This document shows, one piece after another, positions 31,524 through 40,803 of a DNA stretch of 64,000 bases (position 1 is the first letter of the stretch; each line of letters begins with the position of its first letter). The translations under genes and the position numbers were made by a program. The stretch comes from Halosimplex amylolyticum. GTDB lineage: Archaea > Halobacteriota > Halobacteria > Halobacteriales > Haloarculaceae. The stretch lies in NCBI RefSeq assembly GCF_051414035.1, contig NZ_JBLKNW010000004.1:1-64000 (forward strand), in the 5' to 3' direction. The notes under the pieces were generated by a model. That model did not search any database, had not been told where the DNA came from, and saw only the letters and a list, made by a program, of their open reading frames with translations.

Positions 31524-32783
31524 ATGGTTCAGGAGACAGCGGAGTCGGCGGATCGACGGACGGACGGCCCGGCGGCGGACGGACTGCGCGTCTGCGTCTT
31601 CACGAGCGCCCACGACGCGACGGACTCCCGGGTCGTCGGCCGCGAGGCGGTCTCGCTCGAGGAGGCCGGCCACGACGTCACGTACTACACGCCCTTCGAG
31701 GGCGACTCGCCCGTCGAGACGGTCACCTACGGCGACGCCGAGGAGGGGTCGATGATCTCGATCGGCGAGCGACTGCGCGCCGCCGCCGAGGTCGGCCGGA
31801 TCCTCGTCGACACCGACTACGACGTGTATCACTTCCACGACGTGGAGTGTCTCCCCGTCGGTGCCGTCCTCTCGGTCGCGACGGACGGGACCGTCGTCTA
31901 CGACGTCCACGAGAACGTCGAGGACACGCTGCGACACAAGCCGATATTCCCAGAACCGATCCGGCCGGTCGCCGCGAAGGCGGCGGGCCTGGTCGAACTC
32001 GGCCTGTCGCGCGTCGTCGACGAGATTATCACGGCCTCGCCCGACATCGCCGAGCGCTTCGCCGGGCAGGACCCGACGGTCGTCACGAACTACCCCCAGC
32101 GGCGCTGGGCAGAGGGGACGGACCCGCGCGAGGACGTCGAACCCGACGACGACGGGCCGACCCGACTGGTGTACCGCGGGCTGCTCTCGGAGAACCGCGG
32201 GATCCACACGCTGATCGAGGCGGTCGAGCGGATCCCCGACTCCTACGACGTCGAGTTGTCCATCGGCGGCAAGTACGGCTCCGACGACGAGCGCGAGGCC
32301 ATCGAGCGACACGTCGAGGCCTCCGACCGCGTCGAGTTCGTCGAGTGGTTCCCATCGCTTGCGGGCATGATCGACCACTTCCGCGCGGCCGACGTCGGGA
32401 CGATGTGTTTCCACCCGGCCCCGAACAAGACTGACGCCGTCCACCGCTCGAACAAGCTCTTCCAGTACATGTCCGCCGGTCTGCCGGTCCTCGTCTCCGA
32501 CATCGGCAACTGGGGGACGCTCGTCGACGACCTCGACTGCGGCGTCGCCGTCGAACCGGAGGACCCCGACGCGGTCGCCGAGGCGCTCGTCTCGCTGATC
32601 GACGACCCCGACCGCCGCGCCGAACTCGGGCGGAACGGCCACCGGGCGGCGCTGGAGGAGTTCAACTGGGAGCGCCAGCAGGAGAAACTGCTCGACGTGT
32701 ACGAGCGCCACACCCCCGCCGCGTACCGCAGAAACGCCGGCCAGGACAGCGCCGACTCCCGGCACCTCGAACCGACCGACTGA
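31524..32783 (+). CDS. Glycosyltransferase family 4
   Basis: 419 aa. The N-terminal domain has TDSRVVGREAVSLEEAGHDV and DVYHFHDVECL. The donor domain has RLVYRGLLSENRGIHTLIEAV, then LFQYMSAGLPVLVSDIGNWG, a standard GT4 donor-binding signature. Cytoplasmic; acts on a lipid-linked glycan. It is 95 bp downstream of the nucleotide-sugar dehydrogenase and probably shares its cluster role. Its last codons and stop are part of a 24-bp tandem repeat. Confidence 0.93.
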   Translation: MVQETAESADRRTDGPAADGLRVCVFTSAHDATDSRVVGREAVSLEEAGHDVTYYTPFEGDSPVETVTYGDAEEGSMISIGERLRAAAEVGRILVDTDYDVYHFHDVECLPVGAVLSVATDGTVVYDVHENVEDTLRHKPIFPEPIRPVAAKAAGLVELGLSRVVDEIITASPDIAERFAGQDPTVVTNYPQRRWAEGTDPREDVEPDDDGPTRLVYRGLLSENRGIHTLIEAVERIPDSYDVELSIGGKYGSDDEREAIERHVEASDRVEFVEWFPSLAGMIDHFRAADVGTMCFHPAPNKTDAVHRSNKLFQYMSAGLPVLVSDIGNWGTLVDDLDCGVAVEPEDPDAVAEALVSLIDDPDRRAELGRNGHRAALEEFNWERQQEKLLDVYERHTPAAYRRNAGQDSADSRHLEPTD

Positions 32784-32877
32784 GTCGCGTTCGAATCGAC
32801 CGACCGAGCCGCGTTCGAATCGACCGACCGAGTCGGGGTTCAAATCTGCCGATCGGATCGCGGTTCGAGCCGGCCGG
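32763..32877 (+). repeat. 24-bp tandem repeats spanning the end of a glycosyltransferase gene
   Basis: Units begin at 32782, 32806, 32830 and 32854. The first two are near-identical (GAGTCGCGTTCGAATCGACC followed by GACC); the last two are degenerate. A partial unit (32763-32781) lies in the final codons of the GT4 gene, so duplication started inside coding sequence. Confidence 0.8.
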
Positions 32878-32966
32878 GTTAACCGCCGCGTACTTATTGG
32901 CCTCTGGTGGGTCCACTCGCCCGTGCACGCCACTACGAACGACCACGGGACGCCGATACGTCACTC

Positions 32967-34202
32967 ATGAGCGGCGAACGGAACTCGGTCCTGTTCGTCC
33001 ACCACCGGGACATCTCGTCGTCGTACAGTTCGACGGCCGAACACTACGTCTCGAAGAAGATGGCGGACTCGGCGACGGTCCACGTGCTCTGCCACGGTCG
33101 TCAGGACGTCGAAGACGAGGGCGGCCCGCCCCAGGGCGTCGCGTATCACACCATCGACACGGGATCGATCCCGCTCGTTTCGGGGGTCCTGTTCCACGTG
33201 CTGTGCCTGCTCTACGGGGCCGCGCTCGGGCTGCGATACCGGTACGACGCGGTCTACTCCTTCCAGCAGACCGTCCTCCAGGGCTGGGTCGCCGCCACGG
33301 CGGGCGGGTCTCGCTTCGTGGTCGGCCTCGTCTCCGTGCCCGTCAGGCAAAAGCGGGACTTCATGGACTCCAGCGGGAGACGCGACCTGAAGAACCGCCT
33401 CACGGTCGCGATGAAGTCGCTGTACGCGACGCTGTTCGGCGCGGTCCTCGTGCGAGCCACGGCGGTCGTCTGCCTGACGGACGGGATCCGGCGGGTGACC
33501 GAGGAGGAGTACGGCGTCGACCTCTCCGACGCGTTCGTGATCGGGATGGGCGTCGACGTCGACGAGTTCGGCGACGGCGCCCGACGGGGCGCAGCGGCCC
33601 GGAACCCGGAGGACGAAGACGCGGACCTGGTCGTCACGTACGTCGGTTCTATCGGGCTGATCCGGGGGATGGGACACGTCATCGAGGCGGTCGCGGAGAG
33701 CGATCACGACGTCAGGTTCCGGATCGTCGGCACCGGTCCCGACGACACCATCGAGGAGTTGCAAGCGCGGGCCCGCGAGCTCGGCGTCGCCGACCGTGTC
33801 GAGTGGGTCGGGCTCGTCCCTCACGACGAGGTCCCCCGGGTGCTCGGCCAGAGCGACGTCGCCATCTCCCCGCTGCACGACATCGAGTCGTTCCGGATCA
33901 GTTTCCCCGGCAAGCTCCTGGAGTACATGGCTGCCGGGACGATGGTCGTCGCGACCGACCTCCCGGCCCACCGGCAACTGCTGACCCACGGACGGAACGG
34001 ACTCATCTACGACGGGACCGCGGAGGAACTCGCAGAGACCTTCGACGCGTGTATCGAGGGCGACGTCGACACCCGAGCGCTCGAGCGCTCGGCGCGGGCG
34101 ACCGCCGCTGACTACGACTGGGACGTCATCGTCGCGAGACACGAACGCGTGCTGTTCGACCGGCCCGTCGAGCAGCGGCGAGCGGCGCCGGTTTCCGCGT
34201 GA
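32967..34202 (+). CDS. Glycosyltransferase family 4
   Basis: 411 aa. The acceptor domain includes VLFVHHRDISSSYS and a predicted membrane-surface helix (LVSGVLFHVLCLLYGAALGLRY). The donor domain has VVTYVGSIGLIRGMGHVIEAV, VEWVGLVPHDEVPRVLGQSDVAISP and FPGKLLEYMAAGTMVVATDLPAHR. A membrane-associated GT4 in glycan assembly. The ATG at 32967 is chosen because it precedes the first Rossmann strand; the upstream stretch is repeat sequence. It follows the previous GT4 gene by 183 bp. Confidence 0.93.
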   Translation: MSGERNSVLFVHHRDISSSYSSTAEHYVSKKMADSATVHVLCHGRQDVEDEGGPPQGVAYHTIDTGSIPLVSGVLFHVLCLLYGAALGLRYRYDAVYSFQQTVLQGWVAATAGGSRFVVGLVSVPVRQKRDFMDSSGRRDLKNRLTVAMKSLYATLFGAVLVRATAVVCLTDGIRRVTEEEYGVDLSDAFVIGMGVDVDEFGDGARRGAAARNPEDEDADLVVTYVGSIGLIRGMGHVIEAVAESDHDVRFRIVGTGPDDTIEELQARARELGVADRVEWVGLVPHDEVPRVLGQSDVAISPLHDIESFRISFPGKLLEYMAAGTMVVATDLPAHRQLLTHGRNGLIYDGTAEELAETFDACIEGDVDTRALERSARATAADYDWDVIVARHERVLFDRPVEQRRAAPVSA

Positions 34203-34352
34203 CCGGGCCGGACTCGCCGGCCCCATCGGAGTCGAAACGGGTACGGGTCCACCGCGACAGCCCATCGATACACTGTACCGGGCTCCCGGAAAACGGACTG
34301 CAGCAGGATTCTACGAACGGATCGCCGCGATCGCCTGATCGCCTGATCGCCC

Positions 34353-35543
34353 TCAGACGAGGGTGTTCAGCGCGTCGCGGACGAACGGTTTCGGGTCGTC
34401 GAGCCGGAGGTAGTCGAATCGCGGGTGCTCGCGTAGCGACTCGACGACTTCGGCGAACGCCTCGCGGCGGTCCGGCCGCTCGACCAGTTCCTCCTCGTCG
34501 AAGAGCAGGCTGTGCAGGTACGAGAGCTCCCCGCGGAGGAGGTGGCCCGCGACGCCGACATCGTAGTCGTCGTCGACGTCGTCGCGTCGGCCCCTGGCCA
34601 GTTGCCAGTAGTGATACGGGAAGTCCGCGCCGGCGCGGACCGAGAACGGCAGCGACGACCACAGGCGCGGGTTGATCTCCATCAGCTCGAACTCGCCGGT
34701 CTCGTCGTTGCGGAGGAACTCGACCATCGCCAGCCCGTGCCAGTCGAGTTCGTCGAGGAGCGCGCGACCCGACGCGCCGAGTTCGGGGATCGACACCGAC
34801 TCGCGGAAGGAACTCGGCCCGCCGGCGTAGTTGTACGCGCGGACCTGCCGGTGCTGGAAGGTCGAGACGGGCTCGCCCTCGTCGTACAGCGCGAAGAAGG
34901 CGTACTCGTCGGTCGTCGGGAGGAACTCCTGGACGATGGGCGTGTGGCCGTTCTGGCGACGGATCGTCTCGACGTCCGGCCGGTCGCCGTTGAGGTACTG
35001 CGTCGAGGGCGGGTCCCGGGACTTCTCCGGCGGGTAGTCGTCGACGTAGGCGTCGGCCAGCAGGGTGTAGCGGCCCTTGACGATCCACTCGCGGTCCCAG
35101 TCGTCGACCTCGTCGAGCAGGCGGGTGTCCGGCACCGCCACGCCCGCGCGCTCGGCGGCGTCGAACAGCTGGACGCGGTCCTGGACCCGTTCCAGGCCGG
35201 CCCGTGTGGGCCACTGCGTCTCGACGTGGGGTTCGAACTCCTCACGGTAGCGGGCGAGGACGTACACGTCCACCTCACGGACGGGGAGGATCGTCAGCAC
35301 GTCGGGCCGCCTCGCGAGCGTCAGCAGCGCCTCCTTGTACGCGACCAGATCGTCGTGCGGCGAGGGGACGACCAGCGTTTCGTCAGCGTAGCGCGAGCGG
35401 AACGCCGCGGCCTTGGCGTCCTCGGAGACGACGATCGTGTGGATGTCCCGTCCGCCGAGCGACCGGACGCAGGCCACACTGCTCGGCGCGTCGATAGCCG
35501 GCACGACTACCGATCGCGGCCCGTCTGCAGAATCGATACTCAT
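34353..35543 (-). CDS. ATP-grasp carboxylate-amine/thiol ligase-like protein
   Basis: 396 aa. The N-terminal pre-ATP-grasp domain (VVVPAIDAPSSVACVRSLGGRD) precedes the ATP-grasp fold with REWIVKGRYTLLAD, IVQEFLPTTDEYAFFALYD and the metal/phosphate motif FELMEINPRLWSSLPF. Such proteins join a carboxylate to an amine via acyl-phosphate; those in polysaccharide clusters may amidate uronic acids or attach amino acids to glycans. It is transcribed toward the GT4 genes (convergent, 150 bp apart). The acceptor is unknown. Confidence 0.88.
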   Translation of the reverse strand: MSIDSADGPRSVVVPAIDAPSSVACVRSLGGRDIHTIVVSEDAKAAAFRSRYADETLVVPSPHDDLVAYKEALLTLARRPDVLTILPVREVDVYVLARYREEFEPHVETQWPTRAGLERVQDRVQLFDAAERAGVAVPDTRLLDEVDDWDREWIVKGRYTLLADAYVDDYPPEKSRDPPSTQYLNGDRPDVETIRRQNGHTPIVQEFLPTTDEYAFFALYDEGEPVSTFQHRQVRAYNYAGGPSSFRESVSIPELGASGRALLDELDWHGLAMVEFLRNDETGEFELMEINPRLWSSLPFSVRAGADFPYHYWQLARGRRDDVDDDYDVGVAGHLLRGELSYLHSLLFDEEELVERPDRREAFAEVVESLREHPRFDYLRLDDPKPFVRDALNTLV

Positions 35544-35695
35544 CTACTCGCCGATTCACGCGACCGTACCGTTAGTATAGACCGCTGGAACGGGAGAAAT
35601 GAGTTCCTACCGGCCGGGACCGAACGGAGCGACGCGACGGACCCCGGCTGTCGGGTTCTCGTCGAACTGCGCGATACCGACGGCCGCCGGAGCGC

Positions 35696-36673
35696 TCATG
35701 CCTCGGTGGCCTCGTCGATGCGCTCCCACTGGTCGTCGGAGAGCGATACGTCGATGGCGTCGAGGTTCTCGTCCAGCTGGTCGACGGTGCGCGCGCCGAT
35801 GATCGGGACGCAGGTGAACCGCTCGTGGTCCATGAGCCAGCGCAGCGACACCTGCGCGGGCGTCGCGTCGACCTCGTCGGCGACCGCGCGGATCTCGTCC
35901 AGGACCGCCCAGGCCTGGTCGTCGAGGTACCAGTCCGTGAAGTGCTCGTCGAGGTCGCCTCGCGAACCGTCGGGCGTCTTCACCTCGCCGTCGCCGACGC
36001 GCTCGTACTTGCCGGTGAGGAACCCGCCGTGCAGCGGCGAGTACGGACAGACCGCGACGTCCTGGTCGGCGCAGACGTCCAGGTACTCCGAGACGGGGTC
36101 GCGATAGGTCGCCGAGTACTGGGGCTGGGTCACCGAGAACGCCTCGTAGTTGTTCACGTCGGCCTGCCAGAGCCCCTTCGTGAGCTTCCAGGCGTCACAG
36201 GAGGAGATGCCGACGTAGTGGACCTTGCCCTCGCTCACGAGGTCGTCCACCGCGCGCAGGGTGTGCTCGATCGGCGTCTCGTCGTCGAACCGGTGCAGGT
36301 AGAGGATGTCGAGGTAGTCCGTGCCGAGTTTCTCCAGCGACCCCTCGACCTCCGCTTTGACGTTCTTCTTCGAGAGGTTCTCCTGGAACCGCGAGACGTC
36401 CGACCAGTAGCACTTCGAGGCGATCACGTAGTCCTCGCGGTCGCGCTCTTCGAGCCACTCGCCGATCCACTTCTCGCTGCGGCCCTCGCCGTAGCCGTTG
36501 GCGGTGTCGATGAAGTTCCCGCCGCGCTCTTCGAGCGCGTCGAGGAGTTCGTGTGCCTCCTCGCGGTCGGTCTCCATCACGCCGCTGTCTTCGTGTTCGA
36601 GGCCGAACCGCCACGTCCCGAGACAGATGGGCGATACCTGCAGTCCAGTCGAGCCGAGTCGCACGTACTCCAT
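35696..36673 (-). CDS. Aldo/keto reductase
   Basis: 325 aa. An (alpha/beta)8 AKR with the catalytic set visible: FIDTANGYGEG (Asp, Tyr), VIASKCYWS (Lys) and LYLHRF (His). NADPH-binding elements GARTVDQLDENL lie near the C-terminus. It resembles voltage-gated potassium channel beta-subunit/YajO-like AKRs and reduces aldehydes or ketones. It stands alone, with a start codon at ATG 36673, 64 bp from the DsbB-like gene. Confidence 0.95.
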   Translation of the reverse strand: MEYVRLGSTGLQVSPICLGTWRFGLEHEDSGVMETDREEAHELLDALEERGGNFIDTANGYGEGRSEKWIGEWLEERDREDYVIASKCYWSDVSRFQENLSKKNVKAEVEGSLEKLGTDYLDILYLHRFDDETPIEHTLRAVDDLVSEGKVHYVGISSCDAWKLTKGLWQADVNNYEAFSVTQPQYSATYRDPVSEYLDVCADQDVAVCPYSPLHGGFLTGKYERVGDGEVKTPDGSRGDLDEHFTDWYLDDQAWAVLDEIRAVADEVDATPAQVSLRWLMDHERFTCVPIIGARTVDQLDENLDAIDVSLSDDQWERIDEATEA

Positions 36674-36737
36674 GGTAGCGTAGTGTGACCGTCGGGTGTT
36701 AACCGGTAGGATCCCGGAAGCGCCTTCCGGTCGTCGG

Positions 36738-37157
36738 TCAGCGGTCGCCGGCCCACAGCGCCGCGGCCGCCGCCGTGATCAGCGCGAAGGCGATCAGCGA
36801 GAGGTTCGGGATCGACAGGCCGACGACGCGCAGTTGCACGGCCGCACAGCTGCCACCGAACGAACACTGCCCACCCGCCGCGACTTGCAGCCAGGAGTGA
36901 TACGCGGCGACGGCCACACCGCCGACAGACAGCGGCAGCACCGTTCGATAGACCCCGGTCCGGCGTTCGAGGAGGGCGACGCCGATGACGACGACGAGGG
37001 GATACATCAGGATCCGCTGGTACCAGCACAGTTCGCAGGGAACCAGCCCCATCCCGAGCGAGAAGTACAGGCTCCCTGTGGTCGCGACGACGGCGACGAG
37101 CGCGCCGAACGCGAGCAGAGTGCGCGGGTCGGGACGGTCGAAGACGGACTGGCTCAC
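36738..37157 (-). CDS. DsbB-family disulfide oxidoreductase
   Basis: 139 aa from a GTG start (VSQSVFDRP). It has four membrane helices, the catalytic CxxC pair Cys41-Cys44 in VPCELCWYQRILMYP, and a second Cys pair Cys98/Cys104 in GGQCSFGGSC. This matches DsbB, which reoxidises a DsbA-like thiol oxidase using quinone. No DsbA is seen in the window. The upstream in-frame sequence is Arg/Ser-rich and not conserved, so the GTG at 37157 is the start. It lies alone, between an aldo/keto reductase and two small genes. Confidence 0.9.
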   Translation of the reverse strand: MSQSVFDRPDPRTLLAFGALVAVVATTGSLYFSLGMGLVPCELCWYQRILMYPLVVVIGVALLERRTGVYRTVLPLSVGGVAVAAYHSWLQVAAGGQCSFGGSCAAVQLRVVGLSIPNLSLIAFALITAAAAALWAGDR

Positions 37158-37282
37158 GCCGGGGTCGTCGCGGCGCGACTCAAAAGAGCTTCCGAGTCGG
37201 CGCCGGCGGCACCCGCATCGACGGGAGCTTGCGCGTCTCGGTGACGTCCGAGTCGACGGCGGCGACGGCCCCGACTCCGCCG

Positions 37283-37528
37283 TCAGGATCCGGACCGGCC
37301 GCCCCACTCGTAGCCGTTCTCGGACAGCCCGTCGCGGACGTGCGGGACGTGCTCGGGGTCGACGGGTCCCCTGGGTTCGACCGTCGAGCGGTCGTCCGGC
37401 GCCTCGAACTGGTAGCTGACGACGACGATGACGCCCTCGTCGTCGACCCCGGTGAGCTCGACGACCAGCTCGCCGTCGTAGGGATAGACCGAGCAGTTCG
37501 TGATCCGGTCGGGTTCGCCCGGGGGCAC
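37283..37528 (-). CDS. Small hypothetical protein
   Basis: 81 aa from a GTG start. It reads as an acidic protein with three short beta strands (GELVVELTGVDD, GVIVVVSYQFE) and no signal or Cys pair. It is unrecognised. It lies 24 bp downstream of the zinc-binding gene on the same strand, so the two are probably one transcript. The composition and clean frame make it likely real. Confidence 0.6.
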   Translation of the reverse strand: MPPGEPDRITNCSVYPYDGELVVELTGVDDEGVIVVVSYQFEAPDDRSTVEPRGPVDPEHVPHVRDGLSENGYEWGGRSGS

Positions 37529-37552
37529 GGTTTCAGCCTCCGCTCGCGGCGC

Positions 37553-37903
37553 TCATCCCGAGACCCTCCCGGTCTGTTCGGCGGCGGTCTCGTCGTCGTC
37601 GTCCGTCACGGCGTGGAAGTGTTCGTCGCAGAGAAACGGCGTCCGGTCCGTGACCTCGTAGTCGACCTCGGAGACGAGTCGCTGGTCGCCTTCCTTCAGC
37701 GACGGCGTCCACGTCGCGAAGCCGACGTGCCCGTCGCGGTCGCACATGATGCAGGTCCGCTCGGCCTGACTGAAGCGATCGAGGGCGCGCCCGAACTCCT
37801 CGAACTCGCAGTTGCGGCAGAAGCCGCCGAGCTCGCGACCCGACACCGTGTCGACCACGGAGCGATTGTACCCGGCCTGCTGACCGCAGCGGATGCAGTT
37901 CAT
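37553..37903 (-). CDS. Putative zinc-binding protein with four Cys/His knuckles
   Basis: 116 aa. Metal-ligand pairs occur at CIRC (residues 3-6), CRNC (about 29-32), CIMC (about 50-53) followed by DGH, and CDEHFH (about 92-97). Two zinc sites, as in a double treble clef, are likely. The ATG at 37903 is the first codon of this frame compatible with the opening knuckle; upstream frame is unlike protein. It is probably co-transcribed with the 81-aa gene downstream. Function unknown; nucleic-acid or protein binding is inferred from the fold type. Confidence 0.75.
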   Translation of the reverse strand: MNCIRCGQQAGYNRSVVDTVSGRELGGFCRNCEFEEFGRALDRFSQAERTCIMCDRDGHVGFATWTPSLKEGDQRLVSEVDYEVTDRTPFLCDEHFHAVTDDDDETAAEQTGRVSG

Positions 37904-38686
37904 CGTGTTCACCTCCGTGTTCGTTCGGACATCGGTATCACCGGAGCAGGAACTAATACGTGACGACCCCAGTGAAACTGATCGAAGTGAGGGTTTCCGT
38001 ACTGGAATCGACCTCGCGGGGTCTCCCGATACTTCGCGAGACTCTCTGTTCACTGAGGGGTCTTCCACTTAACTACGGGCGGGAGGACACCCGGCGTCAC
38101 CGACCGGATCGCCACTGCCCGAGTTTCGGTTTCGCCAGGCCGCCGTTCAATTATCCGAACCGAACTCGAAATTTAGTCTCTCCAGCCGTATCGACGCGGG
38201 TTCGGTCCACGTCGCGGCGTCCTCGCCACAGAGAGGTCGGAGTACTGCCACTGTTTTCTTTCATATATATCTCAGTAGCATATCAATCCTGGATCTGTCG
38301 GTAGCGGGTCGCTAGTACCGAAACGAACCGCAGTTTCCGGTGGAACGGTCCCCCGTACGGGGACGGGACGTGGAACGGTCCGATCCCGCTCGTCCAACAG
38401 GGAGTCAGCCGTCGAGAATCGAACGTGATACGTCCGACGCACACGGGTAGCAGCCGCTGCACAGCCGTCAACGTCGAGATGCAAGAGCGAACGTCGGAGC
38501 GCGGGCGAACGGCCCCAGGCGACGGAGCGGGAACAGAGCCGCGAGGGAGTAGTGACAGAGCGGTGAGGGAGCAGTAACAAAGTCGTGAGCAAGTAGTAAC
38601 AGAGCCGTGAGAGAGCGGTACAGAGGGAGTACGGAGCGGTGACGGAGTCGGTCGCGGTTTCGAGGAACAGGGAGCGCGGGACGGCG
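37904..38686. other. 783-bp non-coding region, locally AT-rich
   Basis: No convincing gene; open frames are Arg/Ser-rich and non-acidic. The left part is relatively AT-rich. A strong TATA-like run TTTCATATATATC at about 38259-38271 is followed by a GC-rich stretch with two GGAACGGTCC direct repeats and a CCCCGTACGGGG palindrome near 38351-38363. A 22-bp tandem array occupies 38528-38645. It is the 3' flank of fttA and may hold a small RNA. Confidence 0.55.
38528..38645 (+). repeat. Five degenerate 22-bp tandem repeats
   Basis: Anchoring on ACAGAG, units start at 38533, 38555, 38577, 38599 and 38620 (spacing 22, 22, 22, 21). They carry GTGAGGGAGCAGTAAC-like variable cores. The array ends about 40 bp from the fttA stop on its downstream side. 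Confidence 0.7.
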
Positions 38687-40606
38687 CTACACGAAGCGGA
38701 ACGTCTCGAGGTTCTTCGGCGCGAAGGTGCGCATGTTGAACTCGTGGTACAGCGCGGAAGAGAGGTCCTGCGTCGAGGACTCGTCGCCGTGGACGCAGAG
38801 GACCTTCTCGGGGCGGGGGTTCATCGTCCGGACGAAGTTCTCGAGGCCCTGGCGGTCGGCGTGGCCGGAGAAGCCGTCGACGGTCTCGACGTTCATGTTC
38901 AGCGAGAGGGTGTCGGCGCGGCCGCCGCCGTCGTTGATCGGGATCTCGTCCCAGCCGTTCTGGATGCGACGGCCGAGCGTCCCCTGGGCCTGGTAGCCGA
39001 CGAAGACCATCGTGCCCTCGTCCTGACCGCCGACGTGGCGCAGCCAGGACATGATCGGACCGCCCTCGACCATCCCCGAGGTCGAGAGGACGATGCAGGG
39101 GCCGCCGTCGGCGACCTCCTGGCGTTCCTCTTCGCCGCCGTCGATGTGGTTGAACTGGTCGGCGAGGAACGGATTCTCGTCGTCGTGGAAGATGCGGTCC
39201 CGGAGGTCGTCGCGGAGGTACTCGGGATAGGTCGTGTGGATGGCCGTCGCCTCCCAGATCATCCCGTCGAGGTGGACCGGGACCTCGGGGATGTCGCCCT
39301 CGCGCATCGCCTCTTCGAGGACGAGCATGATCTCCTGGGACCGGCCCACCGCGAACGCGGGGATGAGGACCTTGCCGTCGCGTTCGATGGTCTCGCGGAT
39401 GACCTCCTTGAGTTTGCGCTCGGAGTCGGCCTGGTCGGTCTGGTAGTCGTTTCGACCGCCGTAGGTCGACTCCAGCACGAGCGTCTCGACGCGCGGGAAC
39501 TCGTTGACGGCGCCGTTGAACAGGCGCGTGTCGTCGTAGTGGATGTCCCCGGAGAACGCGACGTTGTAGAGGCCGTCGCCGATGTGGAAGTGGGAGATGG
39601 CGGAGCCGAGGATGTGTCCGGAGTTGTGGAGCGTGAGCTTGATGTCCGGCGCGATGTCGGTCACGTCGCCGTACTCCAGCGGGATGGTGTGTTTGATCGC
39701 CTCGCGGACCATCTCGGACTCGTAGGGCGGGGCGCGGCCCTCCTTGGCGGCGACGTCGAGGTAGTCCAGCGTCAGCAGGCCCATGAGGTCCCGCGTCGGC
39801 TCCGTGCAGTAGATCGGGCCGTCGTAGCCGTACTTGAACAGGAGGGGGATGAACGCCGAGTGGTCGAGGTGGGCGTGCGTGAGCACGACCGCGTCGAGCG
39901 AACTCGGGCCAGAGCCGAGGGCTTCGGGAACCTGGAGGTACGGGACCTCGTCCTCGGCGCCTGGCTTGTCGCCGCAGTCGATCAGGACGCGCGTCTCCGG
40001 CGTCGAGAGGATGAAGGCGGCGCGGCCCACCTCGCGGCAACAGCCGAGGGTCGTGATGCGGACCCACTCGTCGTCGGACATCTCCTCGCGGTGGATCTGG
40101 CGGCCGATGCGTTCGAGGATGTCACGCCGCTCGTCCCGTTCCTGCTTGAGGAAGTTGCGGACGTTGTTGACCGTCGCCGACTCGATGGGCGGCGTGCGGA
40201 CGACTTCGGGCGTCCAGCCGACTTCCTGGGTAATCTCCCGGAGCGTCGAGCCGTGGCGGCCGATGACCATCCCGGGCTTCTGGGCTTCGACGACGACCTC
40301 GCCGGTGTCGTGGTGGAAGTCGAGGTCCGTCACGCCCGCGTCTTCGGGGATGATCCCCTCGATGATGGCGCGGGCGTCGTCGGGCTCCGACAGCTCGCTC
40401 GGGTCGGGCCGGACGGTTATCCGCTTGCGGAGCTTGGAGGCGAGTTTGCGGATGAGGTCGCCGTTGCTGGCGAAGGTCTTCGGGTCGCGGGTGTACACGA
40501 CCAGTTCGGGGCCCTCGTAGGTGACCTCCGTGATGGAGATTTCGTTCGGAACTTCCTGTTCGATCTCTGCTCTGATATCGTCGAGTTGCTTGTCTACTTG
40601 ACTCAT
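38687..40606 (-). CDS. fttA: Beta-CASP ribonuclease aCPSF1/FttA (transcription termination factor)
   Basis: 639 aa. It begins with two KH-type RNA-binding domains (the second with GMVIGRHGSTLREI, GxxG at 115-118), then a metallo-beta-lactamase core with LTHAHLDHS (His244, His246, Asp248, His249), NSGHILGSA and FSGDIHYDD, and a beta-CASP domain with STYGGRNDY and VEGGPIMSW. It ends SGHADRQGLENF and a C-terminal dimerisation tail. In archaea this enzyme, related to eukaryotic CPSF73, cleaves nascent RNA and ends transcription (FttA). The start at 40606 follows the AT-rich stretch; a likely promoter is the AATATT box near 40708-40722. Confidence 0.95.
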   Translation of the reverse strand: MSQVDKQLDDIRAEIEQEVPNEISITEVTYEGPELVVYTRDPKTFASNGDLIRKLASKLRKRITVRPDPSELSEPDDARAIIEGIIPEDAGVTDLDFHHDTGEVVVEAQKPGMVIGRHGSTLREITQEVGWTPEVVRTPPIESATVNNVRNFLKQERDERRDILERIGRQIHREEMSDDEWVRITTLGCCREVGRAAFILSTPETRVLIDCGDKPGAEDEVPYLQVPEALGSGPSSLDAVVLTHAHLDHSAFIPLLFKYGYDGPIYCTEPTRDLMGLLTLDYLDVAAKEGRAPPYESEMVREAIKHTIPLEYGDVTDIAPDIKLTLHNSGHILGSAISHFHIGDGLYNVAFSGDIHYDDTRLFNGAVNEFPRVETLVLESTYGGRNDYQTDQADSERKLKEVIRETIERDGKVLIPAFAVGRSQEIMLVLEEAMREGDIPEVPVHLDGMIWEATAIHTTYPEYLRDDLRDRIFHDDENPFLADQFNHIDGGEEERQEVADGGPCIVLSTSGMVEGGPIMSWLRHVGGQDEGTMVFVGYQAQGTLGRRIQNGWDEIPINDGGGRADTLSLNMNVETVDGFSGHADRQGLENFVRTMNPRPEKVLCVHGDESSTQDLSSALYHEFNMRTFAPKNLETFRFV

Positions 40607-40803
40607 AGCTGCGAAAACAGGGTCGGACCGGCCGGCCACCGGACTCGGCGCGCGCTCGAACGCTCGCTGTCCCGATCGCCACGGCGTGCCTGCCGGGATC
40701 TGAAAGCAATATTCATAGGTCGGTTTTCCTACTGGCGTAGTCCACTCCGGACCCTACACGGAAGTGTCCGGAAAACCGGCTTACCTCGGTCTAAACCCCG
40801 GGT

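Noticed and set aside
37960..38304. Open frame of 114 codons on the plus strand
   Set aside because: Basic, Arg/Ser-rich composition unlike haloarchaeal proteins; no family features.
38528..38645. CRISPR-like array
   Set aside because: The 22-bp units are directly adjacent with no spacers, and no cas gene is present. The same holds for the 33-bp array at 14572.
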